A stretch of DNA of 64,000 nt from Chitinophagales bacterium (GTDB lineage Bacteria > Bacteroidota > Bacteroidia > Chitinophagales > JADIYW01): the NCBI GenBank assembly GCA_023957235.1, contig JAMLHI010000002.1:364615-428614 (forward strand), read 5' to 3'. Positions 26,728-36,359 of this stretch are shown piece by piece (the stretch's first letter is position 1; every line of letters begins with the position of its first letter). The notes under the pieces were generated by a model. That model saw only the letters and a program-made list of their open reading frames with translations, ran no database searches and was not told the origin of the DNA. Made by a program: the position numbers and the translations under genes.

Positions 26728-28422
26728 ATGACTGATATATCAAATTTTAAGAAGACATCCAAGTTGATGTATATGTATTTACTTATTGGTATTATCGCAT
26801 TTGGGATAATTAGTGTTTGGCGCATTCCTGAATATGTTGATGTACTGGGTTGGGATGAAGGACTATATATGCAGAATGGCCTTTTATTTACTACAAAATT
26901 ACAGAAAGCATGGGGACCTATGTATGCAGCATGGTATTATTTTCTTCATTTTTTTCAAAAACATCCTCTGCAACTCTACTTGTTTAATTTCCAAGTATTA
27001 ACCATGTTACCAGGTGTTTTGTTTTTCATTTACTGGACTAGAATTGGTATCAGACCTATGGTGGCAGCTGTCATCTCAATGTTCTATATTGCCTCTGCAA
27101 TCAATTTTCATTCTTGGCCTAAAATTTCGCTTTATACCACTTCAATACTTATTTTCACTTTTATTGTTTCCACCTATTTCCAACGAAAACTAGATAAAGT
27201 AATAGTTGTTGCAGGAGGAACCTTGATAGCTTCCTACATGAGACCAGAGTTATATCTAGCATTTGTAGTCTTGTTTCTCATTATTCTCATCAGTATTATT
27301 TACCAATTAATAAAAAAGTTATCTATTCACAAAATCACATGGTCACTCAGTGGTCTGTTATTGATAGGAATAATGGGTTTACAAAAAGTACTCGGAAATC
27401 CATTATTCAGCTTTGAAGGAGGGAGAGCAATTGCAGCATTTGCCCAACATTATGCGTATAATTATTCAATCTGGAACCATTTGCGACCAGACAGGTGGCA
27501 ATTGCATGGTCAAGAAATTTTTGAAGCCGACTTTGGAAAAAACTATGACTCATATAGCGCGTATAAAGCCAATCCAGTGGTATTTATGAAACATATTCAT
27601 TCCAATTTTATAAACTACTTACTCAATATCTGGAGATTTTATACCGATTTACTCCTGCCAGAGTCTATATTCAGGTTGAATGAAATATGGCGAACAATCC
27701 TTTTATCAATAACAATATTGGGAATAATAATATTGAAGAAAATCAATTTTAGTTGGTGGTGGAATACGATGAAATCAAAATGGGTTGAATGGATACTACT
27801 ATTGATTGTCATTGGTCCTACTTTTTTATCTGTGATATTAATATTCCCTAGGGAACACTATATGGTCATGCAAGTCCTATTGATAATGACATTAATTTTG
27901 AGCTTTTCTTATGGCTTTACTGCTTGGCCTCCTATTGGAAGCACAAGAAATCATCTAGGGCTTATCTCTGCAATTATTCTCTTTTTGTTGTGGCTCGCTC
28001 CAAATGCAAAAGACAGAGCCTATTTTGATAATTTCAGAGATGTAAAAGGCAATTTCAATGTTCAATCTGCTAGACAACTAGAAAATTTCACTTTATTGAA
28101 AGATACTATTTCTATTTCGGAAGATGAAGGAGGAATAATTTGCTTTATTTCTGAAGCAAAAAGAGACCGATATAAATGGCAGCCTGCAATGTGGAAGAAA
28201 AGCAATTTTAATCATTATTCTGACAGCATGGGTACTCAATTATACTATGTTACTCCTTTGATGTTATATGATGACAGATATTTGCTGGATAGTGAATGGC
28301 AGGATTTTATAAAAAACTATCCCCAAAGAGGATTTAAAAAATTAGAAATTGCCAAAGAATGGTATTTCCTATATGATACGACTGCTTTAACATACTATGG
28401 AAATAACAATATGAGAAAATAA
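26728..28422 (+). CDS. Polytopic membrane protein, GT-C glycosyltransferase-like
   Basis: A 564-residue integral membrane protein with about ten hydrophobic helices in the first 430 residues and a soluble C-terminal domain of about 130 residues. After helix 1 it has VLGWDEGLYMQNG: an acidic motif in the first periplasmic loop is the hallmark of GT-C transferases that use lipid-linked sugars (ArnT/PMT type). A MRPELYLAF segment follows in the middle. The family is inferred from topology and this acidic loop; the donor and acceptor are not known. It is followed 49 nt later by the M28 peptidase gene on the same strand. Confidence 0.6.
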   Translation: MTDISNFKKTSKLMYMYLLIGIIAFGIISVWRIPEYVDVLGWDEGLYMQNGLLFTTKLQKAWGPMYAAWYYFLHFFQKHPLQLYLFNFQVLTMLPGVLFFIYWTRIGIRPMVAAVISMFYIASAINFHSWPKISLYTTSILIFTFIVSTYFQRKLDKVIVVAGGTLIASYMRPELYLAFVVLFLIILISIIYQLIKKLSIHKITWSLSGLLLIGIMGLQKVLGNPLFSFEGGRAIAAFAQHYAYNYSIWNHLRPDRWQLHGQEIFEADFGKNYDSYSAYKANPVVFMKHIHSNFINYLLNIWRFYTDLLLPESIFRLNEIWRTILLSITILGIIILKKINFSWWWNTMKSKWVEWILLLIVIGPTFLSVILIFPREHYMVMQVLLIMTLILSFSYGFTAWPPIGSTRNHLGLISAIILFLLWLAPNAKDRAYFDNFRDVKGNFNVQSARQLENFTLLKDTISISEDEGGIICFISEAKRDRYKWQPAMWKKSNFNHYSDSMGTQLYYVTPLMLYDDRYLLDSEWQDFIKNYPQRGFKKLEIAKEWYFLYDTTALTYYGNNNMRK

Positions 28423-28471
28423 TCATTTTCTTATTGTTTCAACTATTACCTTTACAAAACCATTACTTACT

Positions 28472-29674
28472 ATGAGACAATATTTACATTTATTGTGTGC
28501 TATCTCTTTCATTCTCATTGCTCCACAACTTGCAAATGCGAAAGATATGGCTATTCAAGATGTGATAAATAGTGTCAATCTAGATAGTTTAATCATCAAT
28601 GTGAAAATGCTTACAGGTGAAGCAAAAATCAACCTAAATGGCAATAGAGATTCTATCATATCTAGACATTATCTTCATAACGATAACGAAAAAGCATTTC
28701 AATTTTTAAAAAATAAAATTCAAGAATACGGTTATGATACAGACTCGATAGTCTTTAGCCCTAGTGGGAAAAATCTTTTTGGTATCAAATTGGGAAATAA
28801 ATACCCTAAAAGAGTCGTGATTATTGGAGCACATTATGACAATCTACCTTTAGGAGAAAGAGCTCCAGGTGCAGATGATAATGCAAGTGGTGTTGCAGCA
28901 GTAATAGAGGCCTCTCGCTTATTGAAAGATATTTCACTTCCATATACAGTTGTATTTGCGTTATGGGACGAAGAAGAGAGAGGACTTTTAGGAAGTAAAG
29001 TTTTTGCAGCTTCTTTTGGCAATAATAATGACACACTTAAAGGATATATCAATTTAGACATGATTGCTTGGGATAGCAATATGGACTATAATGTAGAACT
29101 TCATGTCCGTCCAATTGCCAATTCCTTAGACCTTGCAGGAACTATTGAAAAAATCAATGAAGACTATCAAATAGGATTAAAAATTCAGGTTATTAATCCG
29201 GGTAGCAAAGACTCAGATTATGCTTCATTTTGGAACAACAACCTGCCAGCAGTCGGTCTGAATGAAGAGTATATCGGTCAAGATTTCAATCCTACTTGGC
29301 ACACTATCTACGACAAATTAGAATCATTTAATCTCGACTATTTTCATAAGGTTTCACAACTCGCGATTGCTTCTTTGCTGAAATTTGCTTCTGATACATC
29401 ATTACCTGTAGGAATTGATGAAAACCTTCTTTTATCAGAAAAAATTTTAGTATATCCTAATCCATTTAATGATAAAATCAATATAAGAATTCCTGAACTA
29501 GACACACAGTTTATAAAGCTGACAATCTATGACTTTAGTGGCAAAGAGGTATTTAATGAAGAAAAATTTCACAATCAGACTATTACTTTACCTGTTCATT
29601 TAGCCAAAGGGAGTTATGTCCTGCAATTGCAAACTAATGATCATATATACATCCAAAAAATCATCAGACAATAA
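28472..29674 (+). CDS. M28 family metallopeptidase exported by type IX secretion
   Basis: A Sec signal peptide (residues 1-23, ending ANA) is followed by a peptidase M28 domain. Zinc ligands and catalytic residues are all visible: His121 (GAHYD), Asp135 (GADDNASG), Glu167/Glu168 (WDEEERG), Asp196 (INLDM) and His277 (PTWHTIYD). This is an aminopeptidase-type di-zinc site. Residues 326-400 form a type A T9SS C-terminal sorting domain (VYPNPFNDKINI..., LTIYDFSGKEVF, GSYVLQLQ), so the protein should cross the outer membrane by the Por secretion system and be cleaved or anchored at the surface. It shows that the organism has a T9SS. Confidence 0.92.
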   Translation: MRQYLHLLCAISFILIAPQLANAKDMAIQDVINSVNLDSLIINVKMLTGEAKINLNGNRDSIISRHYLHNDNEKAFQFLKNKIQEYGYDTDSIVFSPSGKNLFGIKLGNKYPKRVVIIGAHYDNLPLGERAPGADDNASGVAAVIEASRLLKDISLPYTVVFALWDEEERGLLGSKVFAASFGNNNDTLKGYINLDMIAWDSNMDYNVELHVRPIANSLDLAGTIEKINEDYQIGLKIQVINPGSKDSDYASFWNNNLPAVGLNEEYIGQDFNPTWHTIYDKLESFNLDYFHKVSQLAIASLLKFASDTSLPVGIDENLLLSEKILVYPNPFNDKINIRIPELDTQFIKLTIYDFSGKEVFNEEKFHNQTITLPVHLAKGSYVLQLQTNDHIYIQKIIRQ

Positions 29675-29761
29675 AATTATTTCATCCTCAATAGACCTTC
29701 AAAAAGCAAATCGTTCAATATTATTTTGTATCTTACTTCATAACAATTTGTAAGATTTTAT

Positions 29762-30523
29762 ATGAAAAAATGGTTGAATATTTTGTGGATTATTCTGTCG
29801 ATTTCATCATGTAAAAAAGATGACATCAATAATAAAATACCGACAATATCGCTTAAAATTTTGATAAATACAGAGGCAAATGGCCAAGCTGTTAAAAAAG
29901 GTAATAGTTATCTACATCTCTCTTCTTTAGGCTATAAAGTAAATGAATTAAAATACTATATCAGTCATATCCGTTTGGTCAATCATCAAGGTATCGAATT
30001 TCCATTTGCAATTGACCCATATATTGAAGGTAGCGAACAAGGAGTCTTTCTTTATTGGATAGGTAAAAACGAAAGCACTTCAGGCACTCTTCCAGCCCAA
30101 AAATATGAACAAATAAAATTTGATTTAGGTTTGTCTCCAACACTCAACAACTTAAACCCTAATCAATTTTCAGCAACTCATCCATTAAGTAGAGATACGG
30201 ATATGTTTTGGGATATGCTCAAATATCGTTTTTTAATTTTTGAAGGCACTTTAGATAAGGAAAATAATGGAACATACTCATTACCTTTTTCATATCATTT
30301 AGGGGGAAATGATTTTTTGCGGAATATCACCTTAGATATTCCTATAGATTTAAGTAGTCAAAAGGCAGCAATATTGCCTATAAAATTTAATTTAGACAAA
30401 CTTTTTACTGACGGAAATGACACTATTGATATTCTCAAATTCTTTAGTTATCACAGTATTGACGACCAAAAAAATAAGGGTTTGAAAATGATGGATTTTT
30501 CAGCAAATGCATTTGAAAAATGA
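29762..30523 (+). CDS. MbnP-like copper-binding lipoprotein
   Basis: A 253-residue protein with a lipoprotein signal (Cys17 in ISSCKKD). The rest matches the MbnP family, first seen in methanobactin operons: VNELKYYISHIRLV, a FDLGLSPTLNN segment followed by NPNQFSATHPLSRDTDMFWD, and a C-terminal NLDKLF...TIDI.KFFSYHS. Studied MbnP proteins bind Cu(I), and this needs oxidation of a tryptophan to kynurenine by the di-heme partner MbnH. Two tryptophans are candidates here, Trp99 (LYWIG) and Trp150 (MFWDM). The stop codon overlaps the start of the di-heme gene (ATGA), so the two are translationally coupled. No methanobactin precursor gene was seen nearby. Confidence 0.82.
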   Translation: MKKWLNILWIILSISSCKKDDINNKIPTISLKILINTEANGQAVKKGNSYLHLSSLGYKVNELKYYISHIRLVNHQGIEFPFAIDPYIEGSEQGVFLYWIGKNESTSGTLPAQKYEQIKFDLGLSPTLNNLNPNQFSATHPLSRDTDMFWDMLKYRFLIFEGTLDKENNGTYSLPFSYHLGGNDFLRNITLDIPIDLSSQKAAILPIKFNLDKLFTDGNDTIDILKFFSYHSIDDQKNKGLKMMDFSANAFEK

Positions 30524-31602
30524 AGTTTTTATGCTATATATTGATAATTTCAGCGTGGTTGCTATCCTGTAAAAAAGAAAACAACCAAGGTCCTACACCC
30601 TACTCTTTACCCCAAATTAGTAATTTCAGAGCCCCCTCCTTTGATCCCGAAAATCCCTTGACAAAAGAAGGAGTTGAGTTGGGGCATCACTTGTTTTTCG
30701 AAAAAAGATTATCACAAGATTTTACACTTTCATGCGCTAGTTGTCATTTGCCTGAAAATGGTTTTTCTGACCCCCAACAATTCAGTATTGGAGTTGGCGG
30801 GACAGTAGGGCGGAGACAATCCATGTCATTATTCAATTTAGCATGGAGTAAACAATTTTTCTGGGATGGTAGAGCTGCCAATCTGAGAGAACAAGCATTA
30901 TTTCCAGTTCCAGATACAACAGAAATGCACCTACCATGGGATATTGCAGAGCAAAGACTCAATTCACATCAGGAATATAAAAAGAAATTCAAAGCCTCAT
31001 TTGGGACAGCGCATATTACTAAAGAACTTATAACAAAAGCACTTGCACAATATGTCCAAACCATAGTATCATATCAGTCACCATTTGATAAATACATACG
31101 AGGAGAAGGCGACCTTAATGCAGCAGCATTACGAGGTTATCAACTATTTAATACCGAAGCAGCAGACTGTTTCCACTGTCATTCTACACCTGAATTATTT
31201 GTACATCCTAGTCAGATATTCGGCAACAACGGTTTAGATTTAGTGGATAATCCAGAAGACTTTAAAGATAAAGGGCATGGAGAGTTTACTGGTCATCCCA
31301 GCAACAACGGACAGTTTAAAATTCCTTCATTACGCAATCTGACAATGACTGCACCTTATATGCATGATGGCAGGTTTAAAACATTAGATGAAGTCATCAA
31401 TTTTTACAATAACGGACCTCAACTTTCGCCTTCCTTAGATCCCATTATGATTACAGAAGCCAATAGAAGATTGCTACAAAATGGCCGTTGGGGATTGGGG
31501 CTAAGTGAACAAGATAAAGCAGATTTGAAAGCATATCTTATCTCTCTTTCTGATAGCACAGTTTTAAGCAATCCCCTATTTCAAGCACCTAAAGAATTAT
31601 AA
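30520..31602 (+). CDS. Di-heme cytochrome c peroxidase/MauG-type protein, MbnH-like
   Basis: A 360-residue lipoprotein (signal MKFLCYILIISAWLLSC, Cys17) with two c-type heme sites: CASCH (Cys72, Cys75, His76) and CFHCH (Cys217, Cys220, His221). KIPSLRNLTMTAPYMHDGRF near residue 275, with its conserved Met/His, and GLSEQDKADLKAYL at the end are typical of the bacterial cytochrome c peroxidase/MauG family. Such enzymes either reduce H2O2 or oxidise a protein partner through long-range electron transfer. Since it overlaps an MbnP-like gene by 4 nt, a role in modifying that protein, as MbnH does, is the best inference. It ends 5 bp before a convergent exporter gene. Confidence 0.88.
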   Translation: MKFLCYILIISAWLLSCKKENNQGPTPYSLPQISNFRAPSFDPENPLTKEGVELGHHLFFEKRLSQDFTLSCASCHLPENGFSDPQQFSIGVGGTVGRRQSMSLFNLAWSKQFFWDGRAANLREQALFPVPDTTEMHLPWDIAEQRLNSHQEYKKKFKASFGTAHITKELITKALAQYVQTIVSYQSPFDKYIRGEGDLNAAALRGYQLFNTEAADCFHCHSTPELFVHPSQIFGNNGLDLVDNPEDFKDKGHGEFTGHPSNNGQFKIPSLRNLTMTAPYMHDGRFKTLDEVINFYNNGPQLSPSLDPIMITEANRRLLQNGRWGLGLSEQDKADLKAYLISLSDSTVLSNPLFQAPKEL

Positions 31603-31607
31603 ATTTA

Positions 31608-32816
31608 TCATTTCCCTCCTGCTGAAAGGTTTATTCTTGAAGCCCAAAAAATAAAAATGGCAGCTAATGCCGACAATGCTAAGGTGATTAAAAAAATAAT
31701 CAGTATGTTTTCACTTTGAAGCCAACCTATCAAACCAGAAATTAAAGCTCCAAAAGCCATTCTCATAGAACCTCCCAATGCCGCAGCGGTACCAGCATTT
31801 TGCTGAAAAGGCGACAATGAAGCTGCTATAGCATTGGGATAAATAAATCCAATTAAAAACAAAATGGAAAATACACTCAGTACCATACGAGTATAATGCA
31901 TTTGAGGATAGAGTGCTACAAGAAAAACAACGAGCAAGGATAAAATTAATAATAATAATGAAGCTAATTGAATGATTTTTAAATAATTGTAATATTTAGT
32001 CAAATAACCATTGATATAGCTACCTGCAATTAATCCAGATGCGTTGATGGCAAAAACAATAGAAAAAACCCTATGACTCAATCCATAATGTGAAATAAAA
32101 ATAAATGAAGCTGCAGAAAGATATCCAAATAAGATAGAATTGGCAATGCTACCACCCATCGTATAAGTGAAAAATCTTTTGTCACGAATAACGCCAATAT
32201 AAGACTGAAAAACCTGAGAAACTTCTAATTTTTGTATATTTTGAAATCGATTTGTTTCTGGCAAAAAGAAAAAAATCATAGCAAATACCAACAAAGAAAA
32301 TGCTGCCATAAAATAAAACATATCATGCCAAGAGCCTATTTCCAAAAACAAACTACCTATACTTGGTGCTATTAAAGGACCAACACCCATGACAAGCATA
32401 ATATAAGAAAATATCCTAGGTCTCCTCTCCTCTTCAAAGACATCTACAACGATAGCATTAGAAGCAACTATTCCTGCACAACTACCTAATGATTGAAAAA
32501 ATCGCAAAAATGTCATAGATTCTATATTAGAAGAAAATGCACATCCTAATGAGGCAATCGCATATAAAAGAAGTCCTGCTAACAATGGCTTTCTCCTTCC
32601 ATATTTATCAATGACTGGACCATAGAAAAGCTGACCTAATGAGATTCCTACAAAAAAAGAAGTCATTGTATAGGCAACTTCTTTTTCATTGACTCCAAAA
32701 TCTCTCGCTATATTCTGAAATCCAGGTATATACATATCTATGGAAAATGGCCCTATTACTGCCAAAATGCCTAGAATCAGGATTAAAAATGTCCTATTAA
32801 TGTTTGTTTCTGTCAT
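31608..32816 (-). CDS. Bcr/CflA family drug-resistance MFS transporter
   Basis: A 402-residue, 12-helix major facilitator. The N-terminal PFSIDMYIPGF motif, the helix 2-3 loop GPVIDKYGRRKPLL and MGVGPLIAPSIGS (motif C of drug:proton antiporters) place it in the Bcr/CflA group, which exports drugs such as bicyclomycin and chloramphenicol, or sulphonamides and peptides, in exchange for protons. The true substrate is not known. Its stop is 5 bp from that of the MbnH-like gene on the other strand. A TACCTTTG element lies 11 nt upstream. Confidence 0.88.
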   Translation of the reverse strand: MTETNINRTFLILILGILAVIGPFSIDMYIPGFQNIARDFGVNEKEVAYTMTSFFVGISLGQLFYGPVIDKYGRRKPLLAGLLLYAIASLGCAFSSNIESMTFLRFFQSLGSCAGIVASNAIVVDVFEEERRPRIFSYIMLVMGVGPLIAPSIGSLFLEIGSWHDMFYFMAAFSLLVFAMIFFFLPETNRFQNIQKLEVSQVFQSYIGVIRDKRFFTYTMGGSIANSILFGYLSAASFIFISHYGLSHRVFSIVFAINASGLIAGSYINGYLTKYYNYLKIIQLASLLLLILSLLVVFLVALYPQMHYTRMVLSVFSILFLIGFIYPNAIAASLSPFQQNAGTAAALGGSMRMAFGALISGLIGWLQSENILIIFLITLALSALAAIFIFWASRINLSAGGK

Positions 32817-32827
32817 AAAACAAGAGG

Positions 32828-32835
32828 CAAAGGTA
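32828..32835 (-). promoter_or_regulatory. Predicted -7 element of the MFS gene
   Basis: The minus strand reads TACCTTTG, an exact TAnnTTTG match, 11 nt before the ATG at 32816. Confidence 0.45.
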
Positions 32836-32921
32836 ATTTTTTTGACTCATATCGGTGACCAATTAACATTGTTTATGTCTTCATTTTGAAATACATCTTT
32901 GATCTAGAACTCAATTGATTA

Positions 32922-34274
32922 TTAATCATGTGCTATTCTGTCCAACTCAATTTTCACAATGATATAATCATAAATTGCTTGAAGAAATGCAGAGCTTGAT
33001 TGAAGGTACAACAAATTACTTTTCGCCCATTCATCGGTAGTCATTCTACCATTCTTCAATAATTCTGAATCTATATCAAGATTCTCTTTTCTTAATTTTT
33101 TATTATTCTCTTTTAATAAAAGATTTTCCTGCCTATAAGTTAAGTCTTCTTGTAGCTGCACCTTTAACTTTTTTCTTTCTAGTTCTTCTATTTTATAATT
33201 CAACTCATCTTGCTTCAATTGTAAATTTAGAGATTCAACTCTTTTCAATCTATCCAACCCAGTAGTAATAGGCACATTGACATTCAATCCTAGATAAGTA
33301 TTTCCATACCAAAATGGAGAGCTAAAAATTTCAAACTGGTTACTGAAATAATTTGTTCCCCAAAAGCCATTCAAAGACACTTTTGGAAGAGCAGTCATTT
33401 TTGTATTTTTAAGTTTTAAGGTTGTCAATGTCTTTTCTTGCTCAATTTTCATCAAAGTCTGGCTTTTCATCTCTGATGGTTCTTTTTGGTGATATACAGC
33501 ATATAAATCCAGCAGATTACCTATTAAATAAATATCCTCTACCTTGTCGGCTTCAAATCCCATATCTTCTAAAAGTTGAGCTTTGGTGTTATTCAATATT
33601 CTTAGTGCTTCAAAATAGGTTGAAATTGCTTCATTTTTTTCAATCATGACATTATTCAAGTCGTTCACTTTCAGTCTTCCAGCAGTTTGTTTATCTTGAA
33701 ATACTAATAATAATTCATGCTTATTTAAGGTATCGGATATAGCCAATAGCAGTTGATCTTGAGCAAGCAGACAAGCTACATAGTCTTGTTGAGTAATGAA
33801 AGTCAATTGCTGAATACTGATTTCCTTATCCGCCTGAGAAATGACTACTTTTTGCTTAGCCTCTTTCAGTTGACCAAAAGTTTGAGGATTAAATAAATCA
33901 TAATTAGCATTGATACCTGCACTGTTTCTCCATCTTGTCATCATTTTCAAAGGGAGAATTTCATCTTTATTAGCACTAGGATTAAATGCAATTGAAGGCA
34001 CAGGAGTAGTAGGCACAACAATATTGTATCTCATGTCAAAACTAGCATAGATATCTGGAATTTTTTGCCACTTTAACTCATCTATTCTTTTTAAAGCTAT
34101 TGCTGTCTGAATAGTCTTTTGTTCAATATTGAAATTAAATTTTAAAGCAAGATTCACCGCATCTTCCATCGTAAGGTTTTGAGGTAATTCTTCCTGCTGC
34201 CCATATCCTTGATTGAAAAAAAACAATAAGCTGAGAAATGATATAAAAAAAACTTTCAGGTTCATGACTTTCAT
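32922..34274 (-). CDS. TolC-family outer-membrane efflux protein
   Basis: The last gene of an ABC exporter operon. It has a signal peptide (NLKVFFISFLSLLFFFNQG) and about 420 residues of long amphipathic helices with coiled-coil character (LKLKNTKMTALPKVSLNGFW, LERKKLKVQLQEDLTYRQE) in the two-repeat pattern of TolC-like trimers. It would form the outer-membrane channel for the ABC system encoded just upstream. The ATG shares one base with the stop of the permease gene (TAATG), so it is translationally coupled. An alternative start four codons later (MNLKVFF) would give a shorter n-region. Confidence 0.85.
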   Translation of the reverse strand: MKVMNLKVFFISFLSLLFFFNQGYGQQEELPQNLTMEDAVNLALKFNFNIEQKTIQTAIALKRIDELKWQKIPDIYASFDMRYNIVVPTTPVPSIAFNPSANKDEILPLKMMTRWRNSAGINANYDLFNPQTFGQLKEAKQKVVISQADKEISIQQLTFITQQDYVACLLAQDQLLLAISDTLNKHELLLVFQDKQTAGRLKVNDLNNVMIEKNEAISTYFEALRILNNTKAQLLEDMGFEADKVEDIYLIGNLLDLYAVYHQKEPSEMKSQTLMKIEQEKTLTTLKLKNTKMTALPKVSLNGFWGTNYFSNQFEIFSSPFWYGNTYLGLNVNVPITTGLDRLKRVESLNLQLKQDELNYKIEELERKKLKVQLQEDLTYRQENLLLKENNKKLRKENLDIDSELLKNGRMTTDEWAKSNLLYLQSSSAFLQAIYDYIIVKIELDRIAHD

Positions 34275-35410
34275 TATTTGAAAACAGATGCAGGTTCTAA
34301 TTTATTAATTTTTCTAATAGCAAAAAGGGAACCTCCAATAGATATAAAAAGAGTTACAAGTAGTAAAAAAGCCAACAATTCTGGAGATAAACTAATTATC
34401 AATCCGACATTAGCGACACCTTGTTTGAAAAAAATCAGTAATAACAAAGCAAAACCAAAACCAATGATGGCATAAATAAGTGCTTGAGTTAAAATCAGTC
34501 TTCTCACATAACCATTAGAAGCACCTATAGCTTTATAAGTTGCATAATCTTTCTGTCTATCCAAAACTGAGGAGTATAATGTCAAGCCAATGATAAAAAA
34601 TCCTGTCACAATAGCGAATATTACCAACATACCAAAACTCATCCCCATATTAGTTGCACTAAGAAGCTCTTTTGCAGTAGAATAGCTCAAATCATTTTTC
34701 TCCCATGCTTTTACACCATAAAAAGTATGATTAATTCGATGAATGATATCCTTGATATTGGCATTAGCTTTGGCTTTCACAACAATAATACTCACTCTAG
34801 ATGCAGGAAATCCTGAAAAATATCTGACATTATTCAATGATGTAAACATATAATGCCCACCAAACGCCTGAGCATTTTTTGTTTCCAAGACGACCTTAGC
34901 TTGTTTGCCATTGATCTCTAGGTTTGTACCCAGATGAATATCCATTTTTAAAGATTTAGCATCGTAATAATCAACTGAAACTGCGCCTGGATTGGAAAGA
35001 TTTTCTCTCTGTCCTCTATGAATTTTGGATGTATCAGGACCTGCGGCAAATAAAGGAGCATCACTTCCAATCAAAACAAAAGGAATTGTTTTTCCATTTT
35101 GCATCGTTGCTTTTGCATTAGCAATAACAATAGGGTATGTATTTTCTACACCTTCGACACTCCTAATTTCTCGAAGAAAACGACTATCTAAATTGGTAAT
35201 TTCATTGACATTACCAGAAGTGTTTTCAATCACCCATATTTCTCCCGATTGTGGATTGGCATTATTTATCAATCCACTCATTATCTCAACGATAAACTTC
35301 AGTGTTCCTAACTGCTGACCGATAAGGAAGATGCTGACAACAATACCGACAACAATCCCAATACTTTTAGGTCTGTCAAATCGCATAAATCTTAATGCAG
35401 TACGAAACAT
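34274..35410 (-). CDS. ABC transporter permease, DevC/FtsX-MacB type
   Basis: A 378-residue permease: one N-terminal helix (SIGIVVGIVVSIFLIGQQLG), a periplasmic domain of about 220 residues (with PVVSVD-like and GHYMFTSLNNVRYF segments), and three C-terminal helices ending in ISIGGSLFAIRKINKLEPA, the typical FtsX/MacB-like domain. The domain order and length match DevC of the DevBCA glycolipid exporter family. Such permeases work as mechanotransmitters rather than classic importers. It is co-transcribed with the ATPase and membrane-fusion genes upstream and the TolC gene downstream. Confidence 0.85.
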   Translation of the reverse strand: MFRTALRFMRFDRPKSIGIVVGIVVSIFLIGQQLGTLKFIVEIMSGLINNANPQSGEIWVIENTSGNVNEITNLDSRFLREIRSVEGVENTYPIVIANAKATMQNGKTIPFVLIGSDAPLFAAGPDTSKIHRGQRENLSNPGAVSVDYYDAKSLKMDIHLGTNLEINGKQAKVVLETKNAQAFGGHYMFTSLNNVRYFSGFPASRVSIIVVKAKANANIKDIIHRINHTFYGVKAWEKNDLSYSTAKELLSATNMGMSFGMLVIFAIVTGFFIIGLTLYSSVLDRQKDYATYKAIGASNGYVRRLILTQALIYAIIGFGFALLLLIFFKQGVANVGLIISLSPELLAFLLLVTLFISIGGSLFAIRKINKLEPASVFK

Positions 35411-35419
35411 AAATACTTA

Positions 35420-36355
35420 TTATTGTATTTGAATATTACACTCTACTTTAGAGTTGAGCAATAGATAATCAGTACTGTCCAACAAAACTTTAAATCTCCT
35501 CACTCTTCGATCCTGCATTTCTGCGGGCTCATCGGAAAAGAGAGATTTATTACTCAAATTGGGTGAAAGAGAGCTAATAGTTCCAGTACTAATGACCTTG
35601 TCATGTCCCATATAACGAATGCTTACTTTCTGACCTATATGCAATCTATTTGCAAACATTTCATCTACTTCAGACTCAACCACCCAAGGGCCTTCAGGCG
35701 CAAAGCTGGCAAAGGTTTCAAATGCCCGAAATGCAGCTCCTACTTTAGCATCCTGAGATAGTAAAACGCCATTAGATGGTGATTTAACCACACTTTTTCC
35801 CAATTCATTTTCTGCAATCGCTCTTTGGGACGACAATTCTTTTAATTTAGATTGAGCAACATCTATCTTCTTTCGACTCTGAGCAATCTGCGCAATAAGT
35901 ATATCTCTATCAGTATATGCAGCATCTAAATTTTCTTTCGTATCTGCTCCTTTATCTGACAATAGTTCAATTGTTTTAATGGATTTTTCTTTACTATTTA
36001 GTTGAATCAAAAGTTGTTGGATAGACAATTCATCCACTTTAATCTGCTCAAGCTGAGTATTGATCTGATTATCTATCTGCTGTCTATTCAGAAAAGCTCC
36101 TGCTGCGTTCAATTCTATAATAACATCTCCTTTTCTCACGCTATCACCTTCTTCTTTTCCAACTGATTGTACAATTCCACTTTCCTCAACTGCCAGATAA
36201 ACAATTCCGTGTAAAGGAGCAATCCTTCCAATAGCAATCACATGAGAAATATCCTGAGGGATACTCAGATTGGCATTATCTTTTATAATCTCCTTATTTT
36301 CAGAGTTACATGCAAGCAACAAAAGCATTGCAAATACAAGAAAGAAAGATTTCAT
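35420..36355 (-). CDS. Periplasmic adaptor (HlyD/DevB type) lipoprotein
   Basis: The start at 36355 was chosen because it gives a clean lipoprotein signal (MKSFFLVFAMLLLLAC), 4 nt after the ATPase stop; longer in-frame starts only overlap the ATPase gene. The protein has the standard adaptor layout: a lipoyl half (VEESGIVQSVGKEEGDSVRK), a coiled-coil hairpin (about residues 90-190), the second lipoyl half (VKSPSNGVLLSQDAKVG) and a beta-barrel (VESEVDEMFANRLHIGQKV). It links the ABC permease to the TolC-like channel. The order ATPase-adaptor-permease-TolC fits a DevBCA-type tripartite exporter. Confidence 0.85.
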   Translation of the reverse strand: MKSFFLVFAMLLLLACNSENKEIIKDNANLSIPQDISHVIAIGRIAPLHGIVYLAVEESGIVQSVGKEEGDSVRKGDVIIELNAAGAFLNRQQIDNQINTQLEQIKVDELSIQQLLIQLNSKEKSIKTIELLSDKGADTKENLDAAYTDRDILIAQIAQSRKKIDVAQSKLKELSSQRAIAENELGKSVVKSPSNGVLLSQDAKVGAAFRAFETFASFAPEGPWVVESEVDEMFANRLHIGQKVSIRYMGHDKVISTGTISSLSPNLSNKSLFSDEPAEMQDRRVRRFKVLLDSTDYLLLNSKVECNIQIQ

Positions 36356-36359
36356 TCTA

